DNA of 55,655 bases, taken from an uncultured Lachnospiraceae bacterium (GTDB lineage: Bacteria; Bacillota; Clostridia; Lachnospirales; Lachnospiraceae). Shown here in pieces: positions 42,795-52,171 of the stretch. Position numbers and translations under genes: made by a program. The stretch spans positions 1-55,655 of the forward strand of contig CANQTL010000021.1 of assembly GCA_947626775.1 (NCBI GenBank), given 5' to 3'. The notes beneath the pieces are model-generated. The model searched no databases and was not told the origin of the DNA. It was given only the letters and a program-made list of their open reading frames with translations. Position 1 is the first letter of the stretch, and every line of letters begins with the position of its first letter.

Positions 42795-44468
42795 ATGAGA
42801 AGCGACAATGTGAAAACGGGCGTTCAACAGGCGCCGCACAGGAGTCTGTTCAACGCGCTGGGATTTACACAGGAGGAGATGGGCAAGCCGATGGTCGGCA
42901 TCGTCAGCTCCTACAATGAGATCGTTCCGGGTCATATGAACCTGGACAAGATCGTCAATGCGGTGAAGCTGGGCGTGGCCGAGGCAGGCGGCGTGCCGGT
43001 GGTGTTCCCGGCGATTGCGGTCTGCGACGGTATTGCGATGGGACATATCGGGATGAAGTACTCTCTGGTGACGAGGGATCTGATCGCGGACTCCACGGAG
43101 TGTATGGCGCTGGCGCATCAGTTCGACGCTCTCGTCATGGTGCCTAACTGCGACAAGAACGTGCCGGGGCTTCTCATGGCGGCGGCGCGCATCAATGTAC
43201 CGACCGTTTTCGTCTCGGGCGGTCCGATGCTCGCGGGGCATGTACACGGCAGGAAGACCAGCCTGTCTTCCATGTTTGAGGCGGTGGGCTCCCATGCGGC
43301 AGGGCTGATCGATGACGAGGAGCTGAGAGAATTTGAGGCGAAGACCTGTCCTACCTGTGGTTCCTGTTCCGGTATGTATACCGCCAACTCCATGAATTGT
43401 CTGACGGAGGCGCTCGGTATGGGGCTTAGGGGCAACGGCACGATTCCGGCGGTCTACTCCGAGAGAATCAAGCTGGCCAAGCATGCGGGCATGGCGGTGA
43501 TGGAACTGCTTGAGAAGAATATCCGCCCGAGAGATATTATGACGAAGGACGCCATCCTGAATGCGCTGACGGTGGATATGGCGCTGGGCTGCTCTACGAA
43601 TTCCATGCTGCATCTTCCGGCGATCGCCCATGAGATCGGCTTTGATTTCGATATTTCCTACGCCAACGAGATCAGCGAGCGGACGCCGAATCTCTGTCAT
43701 CTGGCGCCGGCGGGGCCGACCTACATGGAAGATCTGAACGAGGCCGGCGGCGTGTACGCCGTGATGAAGGAACTGGCGGATATCGGGCTTCTGAACACGG
43801 ACTGCATGACGGTGACGGGCAGAACCGTGGCCGAGAATATTCAGAATGCGGTAAACCTCAATCCCGAGGTCATCAGAACCGTGGACAATCCGTACAGCAG
43901 GACGGGCGGTCTGGCGGTGCTGAAAGGGAATCTCGCGCCGGACGGCAGCGTGGTGAAGCGCTCCGCCGTGGTGGAGGAGATGATGGTGCACGAAGGCCCG
44001 GCGCGGGTATTCGAGTGCGAGGAGGACGCGATCGCCGCGATCAAAGGCGGTCAAATCAAAGAGGGCGACGTGGTTGTCATCCGCTATGAGGGTCCCAAGG
44101 GCGGCCCGGGCATGCGTGAGATGCTGAACCCGACCTCCGCCATAGCCGGTATGGGGCTGGGCTCTAAAGTGGCGCTGATCACGGACGGCAGATTCTCCGG
44201 CGCTTCGCGCGGCGCATCCATCGGACACGTATCGCCGGAAGCCGCGGTAGGCGGTCCGATCGCGCTGGTGGAGGAGGGAGACATCATCAGCATCGATATC
44301 CCGAATCTGAAGCTGAACGTGAAAGTTTCCGATGAGGAACTGGCGGCCAGAAGAGCGAAATGGCAGCCGAGAGAACCCGAGGTGACGAGCGGATATCTGG
44401 CGAGATACCGTGAGATGGTGACGAGCGGCAACCGGGGCGCGATCCTGGAAATTCCGGGGAGATCATGA
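42795..44468 (+). CDS. ilvD: Dihydroxy-acid dehydratase
   Basis: 557 residues. Fe-S ligands in NCDKNVPG and [39 protein letters not shown] near the C-terminus. It dehydrates 2,3-dihydroxy-isovalerate and -methylvalerate for Val/Leu/Ile. AAAGGAGAG upstream. It ends inside the ATGA that begins the ilvB frame. Confidence 0.97.
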   Translation: MRSDNVKTGVQQAPHRSLFNALGFTQEEMGKPMVGIVSSYNEIVPGHMNLDKIVNAVKLGVAEAGGVPVVFPAIAVCDGIAMGHIGMKYSLVTRDLIADSTECMALAHQFDALVMVPNCDKNVPGLLMAAARINVPTVFVSGGPMLAGHVHGRKTSLSSMFEAVGSHAAGLIDDEELREFEAKTCPTCGSCSGMYTANSMNCLTEALGMGLRGNGTIPAVYSERIKLAKHAGMAVMELLEKNIRPRDIMTKDAILNALTVDMALGCSTNSMLHLPAIAHEIGFDFDISYANEISERTPNLCHLAPAGPTYMEDLNEAGGVYAVMKELADIGLLNTDCMTVTGRTVAENIQNAVNLNPEVIRTVDNPYSRTGGLAVLKGNLAPDGSVVKRSAVVEEMMVHEGPARVFECEEDAIAAIKGGQIKEGDVVVIRYEGPKGGPGMREMLNPTSAIAGMGLGSKVALITDGRFSGASRGASIGHVSPEAAVGGPIALVEEGDIISIDIPNLKLNVKVSDEELAARRAKWQPREPEVTSGYLARYREMVTSGNRGAILEIPGRS

Positions 44469-44488
44469 GAGAGCAGGAGGAACAGAGT

Positions 44489-46168
44489 ATGTTAATGACA
44501 GGTGCGCAGATCGTCGTGGAGTGTCTGAAGGAACAGGGAGTGGACACCGTGTTCGGCTATCCGGGCGGAACGATTTTGAATGTATACGACGCGCTGTATC
44601 AACATAGTAATGAAATAACCCACATTCTGACGTCGCACGAGCAGGGCGCGGCCCACGCTGCGGACGGTTATGCGAGAGCTACGGGGAAGGTCGGCGTGTG
44701 CCTGGCCACGAGCGGCCCGGGCGCGACCAATCTGGTGACCGGGATCGCCACGGCTTACATGGACTCCGTACCGATGGTGGCGATCACCTGTAACGTCAAT
44801 CTGCCCTCTCTGGGGAAGGATTCTTTTCAGGAGGTCGACATCGCGGGCGTGACCATGCCGATCACGAAGCACGGCTACATCGTGAAGGACGTCAATATCC
44901 TGGCGGACACGCTGCGCAAGGCGTTTGCCATCGCGAGAAGCGGACGGCCAGGCCCGGTGCTGGTGGACATCACGAAAGACGTGACCGCGAACCAGTGCGA
45001 GTATGAGAGAAAGCCCGTGGAAGAGTTTCCCGTGAAGAGACAGGATCAGACGGCGGCGCTGGAGGCGGCGCTTGGGCTTATCGAAGCGGCAAAAAAGCCG
45101 TTTGTCTACGTGGGCGGCGGAGCGGTGATCTCCGGCGCGTACAGGGAGGTCAGAGAGTTTGCCAAAAAAGCGGATGCGCCGGTATGCGATACGCTGATGG
45201 GGAAGGGCGCTTTCGACGGTCATGACCCGTACTATACCGGCATGATCGGTATGCACGGCACGAAAGCCTCCAATTTCGGCGTCAGCGAGTGCGATCTTCT
45301 GATCGCGCTTGGCGCGCGGTTTTCCGACCGGGTAGTCGGCAATCCGAAGAAATTTGCGGAACACGCCAAAGTGCTCCACATCGATATCGACGCGGCGGAG
45401 ATCAACAAGAACATTCACACGGATGTTTCGGTGGTCGGGGATCTGAAGGAGGTGCTGACGGCTTTAAACGGCAGGCTTAAACAGCAGGATCACAGCGACT
45501 GGATAGCACATGTTATGGAACTGAAGGAAAAGTATCCTCTGTCCTATGACGACTCGGCGCTCTCCTGTCCCTATATCATAGAAGAGATCGACCGGATCAC
45601 GAAGGGCGAGGCGGTGATCACCACCGACGTGGGACAGCATCAGATGTGGGCGGCGCAGTATTACAAGTATTCCATGCCGCGAACGCTGCTTACGTCCGGC
45701 GGTCTGGGAACGATGGGGTACGGTCTGGGAGCCTGCATCGGCGCAAAAGTGGGACGGCCCGATAAGATCTGCATCAATATTGCAGGAGACGGCTGTTTCC
45801 GCATGAATATGAACGAACTGGCGACGGCGAGCCGCTACGACATACCGATTATCCAGGTGGTGATCAACAATCATGTGCTCGGCATGGTGCGCCAGTGGCA
45901 GACGCTTTTCTATGAAAAGAGGTATTCGCAGACGGTCCTGAACGACAAGGTGGATTTCTGTAAGGTTGCGGAGGGTCTCGGCTGCGAGGCGATCAGAGTG
46001 ACGGAGCGCGAGGAGGTCGCGCCGGCGATCGAGAAGGCGATCGCCATGAAGAAACCCGTCCTGTTAGACTGCATCATCCCGGAGGACGACAAGGTATTTC
46101 CGATGGTTCCGGCGGGCGCGCCGATCAGCGAGGCCTTTGACGCGGACGATCTGGCCCGGAGAGAATGA
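44489..46168 (+). CDS. ilvB: Acetolactate synthase, large subunit
   Basis: 559 residues. ThDP enzyme: catalytic Glu in TSHEQGAAHAADGYARATGK, FAD/central domain, and the ThDP motif GDGCFRMNMNELATASRYD ending in NN. It condenses pyruvate to acetolactate. The ATG at 44489 follows AGGAGG by eight bases; the frame also has ATG at 44465 overlapping ilvD. No ilvN regulatory subunit or ilvC follows, so they lie elsewhere or the enzyme works alone. Confidence 0.95.
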   Translation: MLMTGAQIVVECLKEQGVDTVFGYPGGTILNVYDALYQHSNEITHILTSHEQGAAHAADGYARATGKVGVCLATSGPGATNLVTGIATAYMDSVPMVAITCNVNLPSLGKDSFQEVDIAGVTMPITKHGYIVKDVNILADTLRKAFAIARSGRPGPVLVDITKDVTANQCEYERKPVEEFPVKRQDQTAALEAALGLIEAAKKPFVYVGGGAVISGAYREVREFAKKADAPVCDTLMGKGAFDGHDPYYTGMIGMHGTKASNFGVSECDLLIALGARFSDRVVGNPKKFAEHAKVLHIDIDAAEINKNIHTDVSVVGDLKEVLTALNGRLKQQDHSDWIAHVMELKEKYPLSYDDSALSCPYIIEEIDRITKGEAVITTDVGQHQMWAAQYYKYSMPRTLLTSGGLGTMGYGLGACIGAKVGRPDKICINIAGDGCFRMNMNELATASRYDIPIIQVVINNHVLGMVRQWQTLFYEKRYSQTVLNDKVDFCKVAEGLGCEAIRVTEREEVAPAIEKAIAMKKPVLLDCIIPEDDKVFPMVPAGAPISEAFDADDLARRE

Positions 46169-46202
46169 CGGCACAGGAACAGACATGCGGAAGAAGACGT
46201 GA

Positions 46203-47630
46203 GTGAAAAGTGACCGGAAGCATCTTATGAAGACAGTATTAAAACATTTGGCGATCATCCTATGTATCGTTCTGGTCAGCCTGATGGCTACTTACATCGG
46301 GCTGGCTATTTATTACCATAACGCGTTTGCCTACGGTACCTGGATCAATAATGTGTACTGTACGGGGAGGAGCATCGAGGAAGTAAACGAGGATCTGGTG
46401 CGGGATTTTTCCTATGACGGCCTTACGGTTTTCGACAAGGACGGCAATTCCTACAGGATTGCGGCGGAAGAGATCGGCTATCAGTTTGATTTTATCAAGG
46501 CGCTGGAGATCTACCAGAAGCAGCAGAATCCGTGGATCTGGATCGAGAGCCTGTATCACGGAGACAGCAGAGAGCTGAACCCGGTCGTGTCCTACGACAG
46601 GCAGGCCTTGGAACTTATCATCGATGAGATCCCGTTCCTGGCAGTGGAGCGCGAAGAGACCGATGAGGAGCGCGACGTTGCGATTATCAGGACGGATCAC
46701 GGCTATGAGCTTCTGAATGAGAGGACCCAGGTGCTGGATACCGAAGAGGCGCGGGCTGTGATCGTGGAAGCCATAGAGCAGTCGCGGGAGGAAGTGTCGC
46801 TTCTGGAGGAGGGCTGTTACCACGACCTGACGCTGACCGCGCCGATGCAGGAGACGCTCAGGCTGTGGGAACAGGTGCGGCGCTTTCAGCAGTGCGGGAT
46901 CGTCTATCAGATGGGAGAGGAACAGGTCCCGGTGGACGCTTCGGTGGTCTGCGACTGGATCGAACTTGCGGAGGACGGCAGTTTCGCCACGGACGAAAAC
47001 GGTGATCTGAAACTGCGTGAGGGCGCGGTCGAGGAATTTGTCGACGCCCTGGCCGACCGCTACGACACGGTGGGCGCACAGCGGCAGTTTTGCGCGACCA
47101 GAGGGGATATCGTCACGGTGGAGGGCGGCACTTACGGCAATAAGATTGACCGGGAGGCGGAGACGGCATACCTGACGGAAGCTTTTCTGAGCGGCAGGGA
47201 GGAACTTCATGAGCCCGTCTACTCTCAGAAGGCGCTCGTGCAGGGACAAAACGACATCGGCAGCACCTACATTGAGGTGGACATGGGAGAGCAGATGCTG
47301 TATTACTATGTGAACGGCGTACAGAAGATCTCAACTCCCGTTGTGACCGGCAATACCTCCCGCAGGATGGGTACGCCCTCGGGTGTGAATTATGTGTATC
47401 TCAAGCAGACCAACCGTATCCTGCGGGGGCCGGGCTATGCGTCTCACGTGAATTACTGGATGCCCGTGAAGGGCAATATCGGTATTCACGATGCGGCATG
47501 GCGCGGCAAGTTCGGCGGAACCATCTATCAGACAAACGGCTCTCACGGCTGCATCAACACGCCGGGGAAGGTGATGGCAGAGCTGTACGACAGCGTGGAG
47601 GTGGGCACGCCGGTCGTCATGTTTTACTGA
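46203..47630 (+). CDS. L,D-transpeptidase with peptidoglycan-binding repeats
   Basis: 475 residues. N-terminal membrane anchor (about 12-38), two PG-binding_4-type regions (about 50-330), and a C-terminal YkuD domain (about 355-475) with the catalytic Cys motif SHGCINTP and the preceding His in GNIGIHDAAW. It makes 3-3 peptide cross-links or attaches proteins to peptidoglycan outside the membrane. Start GTG 46203 or ATG 46227; both sites are acceptable. Close to ilvB but likely functionally unrelated. Confidence 0.88.
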   Translation: MKSDRKHLMKTVLKHLAIILCIVLVSLMATYIGLAIYYHNAFAYGTWINNVYCTGRSIEEVNEDLVRDFSYDGLTVFDKDGNSYRIAAEEIGYQFDFIKALEIYQKQQNPWIWIESLYHGDSRELNPVVSYDRQALELIIDEIPFLAVEREETDEERDVAIIRTDHGYELLNERTQVLDTEEARAVIVEAIEQSREEVSLLEEGCYHDLTLTAPMQETLRLWEQVRRFQQCGIVYQMGEEQVPVDASVVCDWIELAEDGSFATDENGDLKLREGAVEEFVDALADRYDTVGAQRQFCATRGDIVTVEGGTYGNKIDREAETAYLTEAFLSGREELHEPVYSQKALVQGQNDIGSTYIEVDMGEQMLYYYVNGVQKISTPVVTGNTSRRMGTPSGVNYVYLKQTNRILRGPGYASHVNYWMPVKGNIGIHDAAWRGKFGGTIYQTNGSHGCINTPGKVMAELYDSVEVGTPVVMFY

Positions 47631-47676
47631 TCCGCGACGCCGAGAGGGCGGGAATATGAAAATTTTGCGGTTGTAA

Positions 47677-47705
47677 TTGACTTAGACAGGCGAAAAAGGT
47701 AAAAT
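47677..47705 (+). promoter_or_regulatory. Promoter of serC-serA
   Basis: TTGACT (47677-47682), 17-base spacer, TAAAAT (47700-47705), about 45 bases before serC. Confidence 0.65.
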
Positions 47706-47750
47706 GTTTGTTGTTCTATAAATTTACGAATACTATTGGAGGAGTGAAAA

Positions 47751-48833
47751 GTGGCTAGAGTATATAATTTTTCAGCGGGTCCGGCGGTTCTGCCCGAGGA
47801 AGTGCTGCGCGAGGCCGCAGAGGAAATGCTGGATTACAGGGGAACCGGCATGTCGGTTATGGAGATGAGCCATCGGTCCAAGGCTTACGACGCTATTATC
47901 AAGGAGGCCGAGGCGGATCTGAGAACGCTGCTCGGTATTCCGGACAATTACAAGGTTCTGTTCCTGCAGGGCGGCGCGAGTCTGATCTTTGCCTCCGTGC
48001 CGATGAACCTGATGAAAAACCGCAAGGCGGGCTACATTCTGACCGGCCAGTGGGCGAAAAAAGCATTCGCGGAGGCGAAGATCTACGGCGAGGCGGTGGA
48101 ACTGGCGTCTTCTGCGGACAAGACGTTTTCCTATATACCCGACTGCTCCGATCTGCCGATCACGGACGATATGGACTATGTCTACATCTGTGAGAACAAT
48201 ACGATCTACGGGACGAAATATCATACGGTGCCGAACACAAAGGGAAAGATCCTCGTGTCGGACGTATCTTCCTGCTTCCTGTCCGAGCCCATGGACGTGA
48301 CGAAGTACGGTATGGTGTATGCAGGCGTGCAGAAGAATGTCGGTCCCGCGGGCACGCAGGTGGTCATCATCAGAGAGGATCTGCTCACGGACGACGTGTT
48401 GCCCGGCACTCCCACCATGATGAAATACAAAGTGCATGCGGATAACGATTCTCTGTACAATACGCCGCCGTGCTACGGCATCTACATATGCGGCAAGGTC
48501 TTCAAGTGGCTCTTAAAGAACGGCGGCCTGGAGGCGATGAAGGCGACCAACGAGAAGAAAGCGAAGATTCTCTACGATTATCTGGATGAGAGCGGGCTGT
48601 TCAGGGGTACGGTCAGAAAAGAGGACCGTTCCATCATGAACGTGCCGTTTGTGACGGGAAATGACGAAATGGACGCGAAGTTCATCAAGGAGGCGACGGA
48701 GGCCGGTTTCGTGAATCTGAAAGGACACCGCACCGTGGGCGGCATGAGGGCGAGCATCTACAACGCCATGCCGACGGAGGGCGTGGAGAAACTGGTCGCT
48801 TTCATGAAAGAGTTTGAGAAAAATAACAAGTGA
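47751..48833 (+). CDS. serC: Phosphoserine aminotransferase
   Basis: 360 residues from GTG 47751 (GGAGGAG upstream). VYNFSAGPAVLPEEVL start, HRSKAYDAI, and PLP Lys in MVYAGVQKNVGPAGTQVV. It converts 3-phosphohydroxypyruvate to phosphoserine. Followed at 32 bases by serA. Confidence 0.96.
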   Translation: MARVYNFSAGPAVLPEEVLREAAEEMLDYRGTGMSVMEMSHRSKAYDAIIKEAEADLRTLLGIPDNYKVLFLQGGASLIFASVPMNLMKNRKAGYILTGQWAKKAFAEAKIYGEAVELASSADKTFSYIPDCSDLPITDDMDYVYICENNTIYGTKYHTVPNTKGKILVSDVSSCFLSEPMDVTKYGMVYAGVQKNVGPAGTQVVIIREDLLTDDVLPGTPTMMKYKVHADNDSLYNTPPCYGIYICGKVFKWLLKNGGLEAMKATNEKKAKILYDYLDESGLFRGTVRKEDRSIMNVPFVTGNDEMDAKFIKEATEAGFVNLKGHRTVGGMRASIYNAMPTEGVEKLVAFMKEFEKNNK

Positions 48834-48865
48834 TATCCATAGAAAGACAGAAAAGAGGAAACAGA

Positions 48866-50029
48866 ATGTTTAAATATCATTGCTTAAATCCGATCGCAGA
48901 AGTCGGTCTTGCGAAGTTCAGCGATCAGTATGTAAAGACGGACGACGTGAACGAGGCGGACGGCATTCTGGTGCGCAGCGCCGCCATGCATGACATGGAA
49001 CTTCCCGGCAGTCTGCTCGCCATCGCGAGGGCAGGCGCGGGCGTGAACAATATTCCGCTGGACAAATGCGCCGAGAAGGGAATCGTCGTGTTCAACACGC
49101 CGGGCGCCAACGCCAACGGCGTGAAGGAACTGGCGATTGCCGGTATGCTGCTGGCAGCTCGCGACGTGGTCGGCGGTATCGAGTGGGTGAAGGAAAACCA
49201 GGCGGATGAGAATGTCGGCAAGAACGCGGAGAAGGCGAAAAAGAATTTCGCCGGCACGGAGATCGAGGGCAAGAAACTCGGCATCGTGGGTCTGGGCGCC
49301 ATCGGCGTCAGGGTGGCCAACGCGGCGAAACATCTGGGTATGGAAGTGTACGGCTACGATCCGTATGTATCGGTGGACGCTGCGTGGAACCTGAGCCGCG
49401 ACGTCAGGCATGTGCTGAACGTGGATGAGATCTATGCGGAATGCGATTACATCACGATCCATGTGCCGCTTATGGATTCCACGAAGGGGATGATCGGCAG
49501 AGAGGCCATCGACCAGATGAAGGACGGCGTGATCCTCTTAAATTTCGCCCGTGATCTTCTGGTGGATGAGAAGGCGGTGCTCGACGGAATCAAGTCGGGC
49601 AGGATCCGCAAGTATGTGTCCGACTTCCCGAACGCGGTGACGGCGGGGCAGGAGGGCTGTATCGTGATCCCGCATCTGGGCGCTTCCACGGAGGAGTCCG
49701 AGGACAACTGCGCGGTGATGGCCGTCAAGGAACTGAAGAACTATCTGGAGAACGGCAATATCGTCAACAGCGTGAACTATCCGGGCTGCGATATGGGCGT
49801 CTGCGCACAGGCGGGGCGCGTGGCGATCTTCCACAAGAATATTGCCAATATGATCACGAAATTTACGGCGTGCTTCGGCGACATCGGAATCAATATCACC
49901 GATATGATGAACAAATCAAAAGGCGAGGTGGCCTACACCATGCTCGACATAGAAGAGCCGGCTTCCGAAGAGATTATCCGCAAACTGCAGTCCATCGAGG
50001 GCGTTTTCAGAGTCAGGGTAGTCAAATAG
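48866..50029 (+). CDS. serA: D-3-phosphoglycerate dehydrogenase with ACT domain
   Basis: 387 residues. Substrate domain, NAD motif GIVGLGAIGVRVANAAKHLG, catalytic Arg/Glu/His region (NFARDLLVDEKAVLDG, PHLGASTEESEDNC), and a short ACT domain (about 318-387) that likely binds serine for feedback. The start at 48866 has AGAGGAA; upstream in-frame codons are in the serC-serA gap. First committed step of serine synthesis. Confidence 0.96.
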   Translation: MFKYHCLNPIAEVGLAKFSDQYVKTDDVNEADGILVRSAAMHDMELPGSLLAIARAGAGVNNIPLDKCAEKGIVVFNTPGANANGVKELAIAGMLLAARDVVGGIEWVKENQADENVGKNAEKAKKNFAGTEIEGKKLGIVGLGAIGVRVANAAKHLGMEVYGYDPYVSVDAAWNLSRDVRHVLNVDEIYAECDYITIHVPLMDSTKGMIGREAIDQMKDGVILLNFARDLLVDEKAVLDGIKSGRIRKYVSDFPNAVTAGQEGCIVIPHLGASTEESEDNCAVMAVKELKNYLENGNIVNSVNYPGCDMGVCAQAGRVAIFHKNIANMITKFTACFGDIGINITDMMNKSKGEVAYTMLDIEEPASEEIIRKLQSIEGVFRVRVVK

Positions 50030-50080
50030 CCATATAAAAACATCTGGCGTATTGCTCGTGTAACGAGCTGAAACGTAAAC

Positions 50081-50109
50081 AGAGCGCAGACTTTCGGTCC
50101 GCGCTCTTG
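50081..50109 (+). terminator. Hairpin after serA
   Basis: AGAGCGC-A-GAC pairs with GTC-C-GCGCTCT around TTTCG. The tail TTGTC is weak. A second small hairpin GCTCGT/ACGAGC is at 50054-50068. Confidence 0.5.
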
Positions 50110-50131
50110 TCATGTGCCGTGAAACGCCTGT

Positions 50132-50425
50132 TCAGTTCAGCCGGTTGGCGATCTGGGAGAACCCGGGGTCTTTCTCGTCGTCGAGCGTAGCCTGCAGCCG
50201 TTTCTCCGCCTCCACGGACGCCTCGCTGGCGAGATCCATGTAGAGGATGAACAGGTCTTCGAGGGTCATGCCTTTTTCGTCTGCAATTTCCTGCATGATG
50301 GGTTTCAGCTTCTCCAGCTGAAACGATATGGGCGTCTTCTGCGGATCGATGTCTGCCAGGACGTCTTCGGCGTAGGCGTTGATGCGGTCGAGAATTTGTT
50401 TGTTTTCCGGGGTCATTGTGTACAC
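50132..50425 (-). CDS. Small protein of unknown function
   Basis: 97 residues, not recognised. It is soluble, acidic and helical (LDRINAYAEDVLADIDPQKT; KPIMQEIADEKGMTLEDLFI), without signal peptide or membrane span. MTLEDLFILYMDLAS resembles small helix-turn-helix or antitoxin-like proteins only loosely. A GGAAG ribosome site (minus strand) lies upstream. It is the sole leftward gene in this neighbourhood, and its 5' side faces the tandem repeat array at 50458-50710. Confidence 0.7.
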   Translation of the reverse strand: MYTMTPENKQILDRINAYAEDVLADIDPQKTPISFQLEKLKPIMQEIADEKGMTLEDLFILYMDLASEASVEAEKRLQATLDDEKDPGFSQIANRLN

Positions 50426-50457
50426 TTCCTTTTGGTTTCAATTTTGGTTTCAATATT

Positions 50458-50710
50458 GCAGACGGGCTGCTCGTTATACTCGCAAGCACGCGCTGACGCG
50501 CTCATTGTCTGCTTTGCAGACGGGCTGCTCGTTATACTCGCAAGCACGCGCTGACGCGCTTACTGTCTGCTTCGCAGACGGGCTGCTCGTTATACTCGCA
50601 AGCATGCGCTGACGCGCTCATTGTCTGCTTCGCAGACGGGCTGCTCGTTATACTCGCAAGCACGCGCTGACGCGCTCACTGTCTGCTTCGCAGACGGCTT
50701 GCTCGTTATA
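50458..50710. repeat. Tandem array of 58-bp units (four and a part)
   Basis: Units begin GCAGACG at 50458, 50516, 50574 and 50632, with a fifth partial at 50690-50710; period exactly 58. Copies differ at a handful of bases. Each junction reads GTCTGC-TTY-GCAGAC, a hairpin, and each unit also contains CGCG-CTGA-CGCG. No unique spacers exist, so this is a minisatellite-like array rather than a CRISPR. Bases 50426-50457 and 50765-50855 between the neighbouring genes show no other feature apart from the hairpin listed next. Confidence 0.9.
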
Positions 50711-50764
50711 GACGCAGGAAAAACAAATGCTGCTTCGCAGCGCTTGTTTTTCCACTGCGTCTAT
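50706..50764. terminator. Long near-perfect hairpin ending the repeat array
   Basis: TATAGACGCAG on the left pairs with CTGCGTCTATA on the right, continuing through AAAAACAA/TTGTTTTT and GCTGC/GCAGC to a TTC loop, about 27 pairs with a 2-base bulge and one mismatch pair. TTTTA follows at 50765. It could terminate in both directions. Confidence 0.55.
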
Positions 50765-50879
50765 ATTTTACCACTTCGCGCTTGTGCTGTATAGGCTTAT
50801 TTGTTAAAATGAAATAAATGTAAGTGCGGGACGGCGCTGTCCGGCCTGCGCAGAGATGATATACCGGACAGGAGAAGTT

Positions 50880-52121
50880 ATGGCGAATATCAAACCGTTT
50901 CGGGCGATCAGACCGCGGGCGGATCTGGCGGACAGGATCGCGGCGCTCCCCTATGATGTGTACAGCAGGGAAGAGGCGTACAGGAAAGTACAGGGAGATC
51001 CCTACACGTTTCTGCGGATCGACAGGCCGGAGACGCAGTTTTCGGCAGACTATGACATGTATGCGCCCGAGGTGTACGAGCGGGCGCGCGATATGCTGTG
51101 GGAAATGCTGGATGAAGGCCAGTTTCTGGAAGAACGGAAGGAAGCCTACTATGTATACGAACTCGTGATGAACGGGCGCTCCCAGGTCGGAATCGGCGCC
51201 TGCGCGTCGGTGGACGACTATGAAAACCAGATCATCCGAAAGCATGAGAATACCAGAGCGGACAAGGAGGCGGACCGCATCCGGCATGTGGATGTGTGCT
51301 GCGCGCAGACCGGGCCGATTTTTCTGGCGTACCGCCGGCGCGAAGGCATTGAGAAACAGGTACACAAGGCGATGCGCGGCAGGCCGGTATATGATTTTAC
51401 GGCGGATGACGGCGTCACGCACAGGCTATGGGTGATCGACGACGAGGCTGCCGTAGAGAGGATCCGGCAGGAATTTGCACAGGTGGAGACGGTCTATATT
51501 GCGGACGGACATCACAGATGCGCTTCGGCGGTCAGAGTCTCCGGGATGCGCCGGAAGTCGCACCCGGACTATACGGGACAGGAAGAATTCAATTATTTTC
51601 TGTCGGTACTCTTTCCCGATGATCAGCTGATGATCATGGACTATAACCGTGTGGTGAAGGATCTGAACGGATATTCCGAGGACGCGTTCCTTGCGCGCGT
51701 CGGGGAGATCTTCGACGTCGCGAAGGCGGAAGAGACGCCGTACAGGCCGAAGCGCAAAGGAGAGATCGGCATGTATCTGCGCGGTGCATGGTACCGCCTG
51801 CGGGTCAGGGAGGAACAGTATACGGGAGAGGCAGCCCATGATCTTGACGTGGCAGTGCTGCAGAGAGAGCTGCTTGCGCCGGTGCTCGGCATTTCGGATC
51901 CGAAAACGGACGACCGCATCGACTTTGTGGGAGGCATCAGAGGTCTGGACGAGCTTGTGCGGCGTGTACACGACGACGCGAGGGCTGCGTTCGCCATGTA
52001 TCCCACCGATATCCACGAGCTCTTTGCCGTGTCCGACGCGGGCGGACTGATGCCGCCGAAGTCTACCTGGTTTGAGCCGAAGCTCAGAAGCGGTCTGCTG
52101 ATCCACAGGATAGAACCCTGA
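50880..52121 (+). CDS. DUF1015 family protein
   Basis: 413 residues. MANIKPFRAIRPRADLADRIAALPYDVYS is the DUF1015 start (given here by its first residues only: MANIKPFRAIRPR), with YIADGHHRCASAVR in the middle and GLMPPKSTWFEPKLRSGLLIH at the end. The DGHHR stretch suggests a ParB/Srx-like nucleotide-binding core, but function is unproven. In Clostridia it is commonly near serA and serC, as here. The ATG 50880 follows AGGAGA; an upstream ATG at 50856 lacks a site. Confidence 0.88.
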   Translation: MANIKPFRAIRPRADLADRIAALPYDVYSREEAYRKVQGDPYTFLRIDRPETQFSADYDMYAPEVYERARDMLWEMLDEGQFLEERKEAYYVYELVMNGRSQVGIGACASVDDYENQIIRKHENTRADKEADRIRHVDVCCAQTGPIFLAYRRREGIEKQVHKAMRGRPVYDFTADDGVTHRLWVIDDEAAVERIRQEFAQVETVYIADGHHRCASAVRVSGMRRKSHPDYTGQEEFNYFLSVLFPDDQLMIMDYNRVVKDLNGYSEDAFLARVGEIFDVAKAEETPYRPKRKGEIGMYLRGAWYRLRVREEQYTGEAAHDLDVAVLQRELLAPVLGISDPKTDDRIDFVGGIRGLDELVRRVHDDARAAFAMYPTDIHELFAVSDAGGLMPPKSTWFEPKLRSGLLIHRIEP

Positions 52122-52171
52122 GTCTGAGGAAGGGATTCTGGTACTGACAAAACATGTGAGAGGGAGAAGAC

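Noticed and set aside
50379..50612. Small protein encoded across the tandem repeats
   Set aside because: The 58-base period is not a multiple of three, so repeated peptide is not maintained in one frame; there is no ribosome binding site, and the frame is a by-product of the repeats.
50458..50710. CRISPR array
   Set aside because: The units are contiguous 58-base copies with no unique spacers between them and no cas genes nearby.
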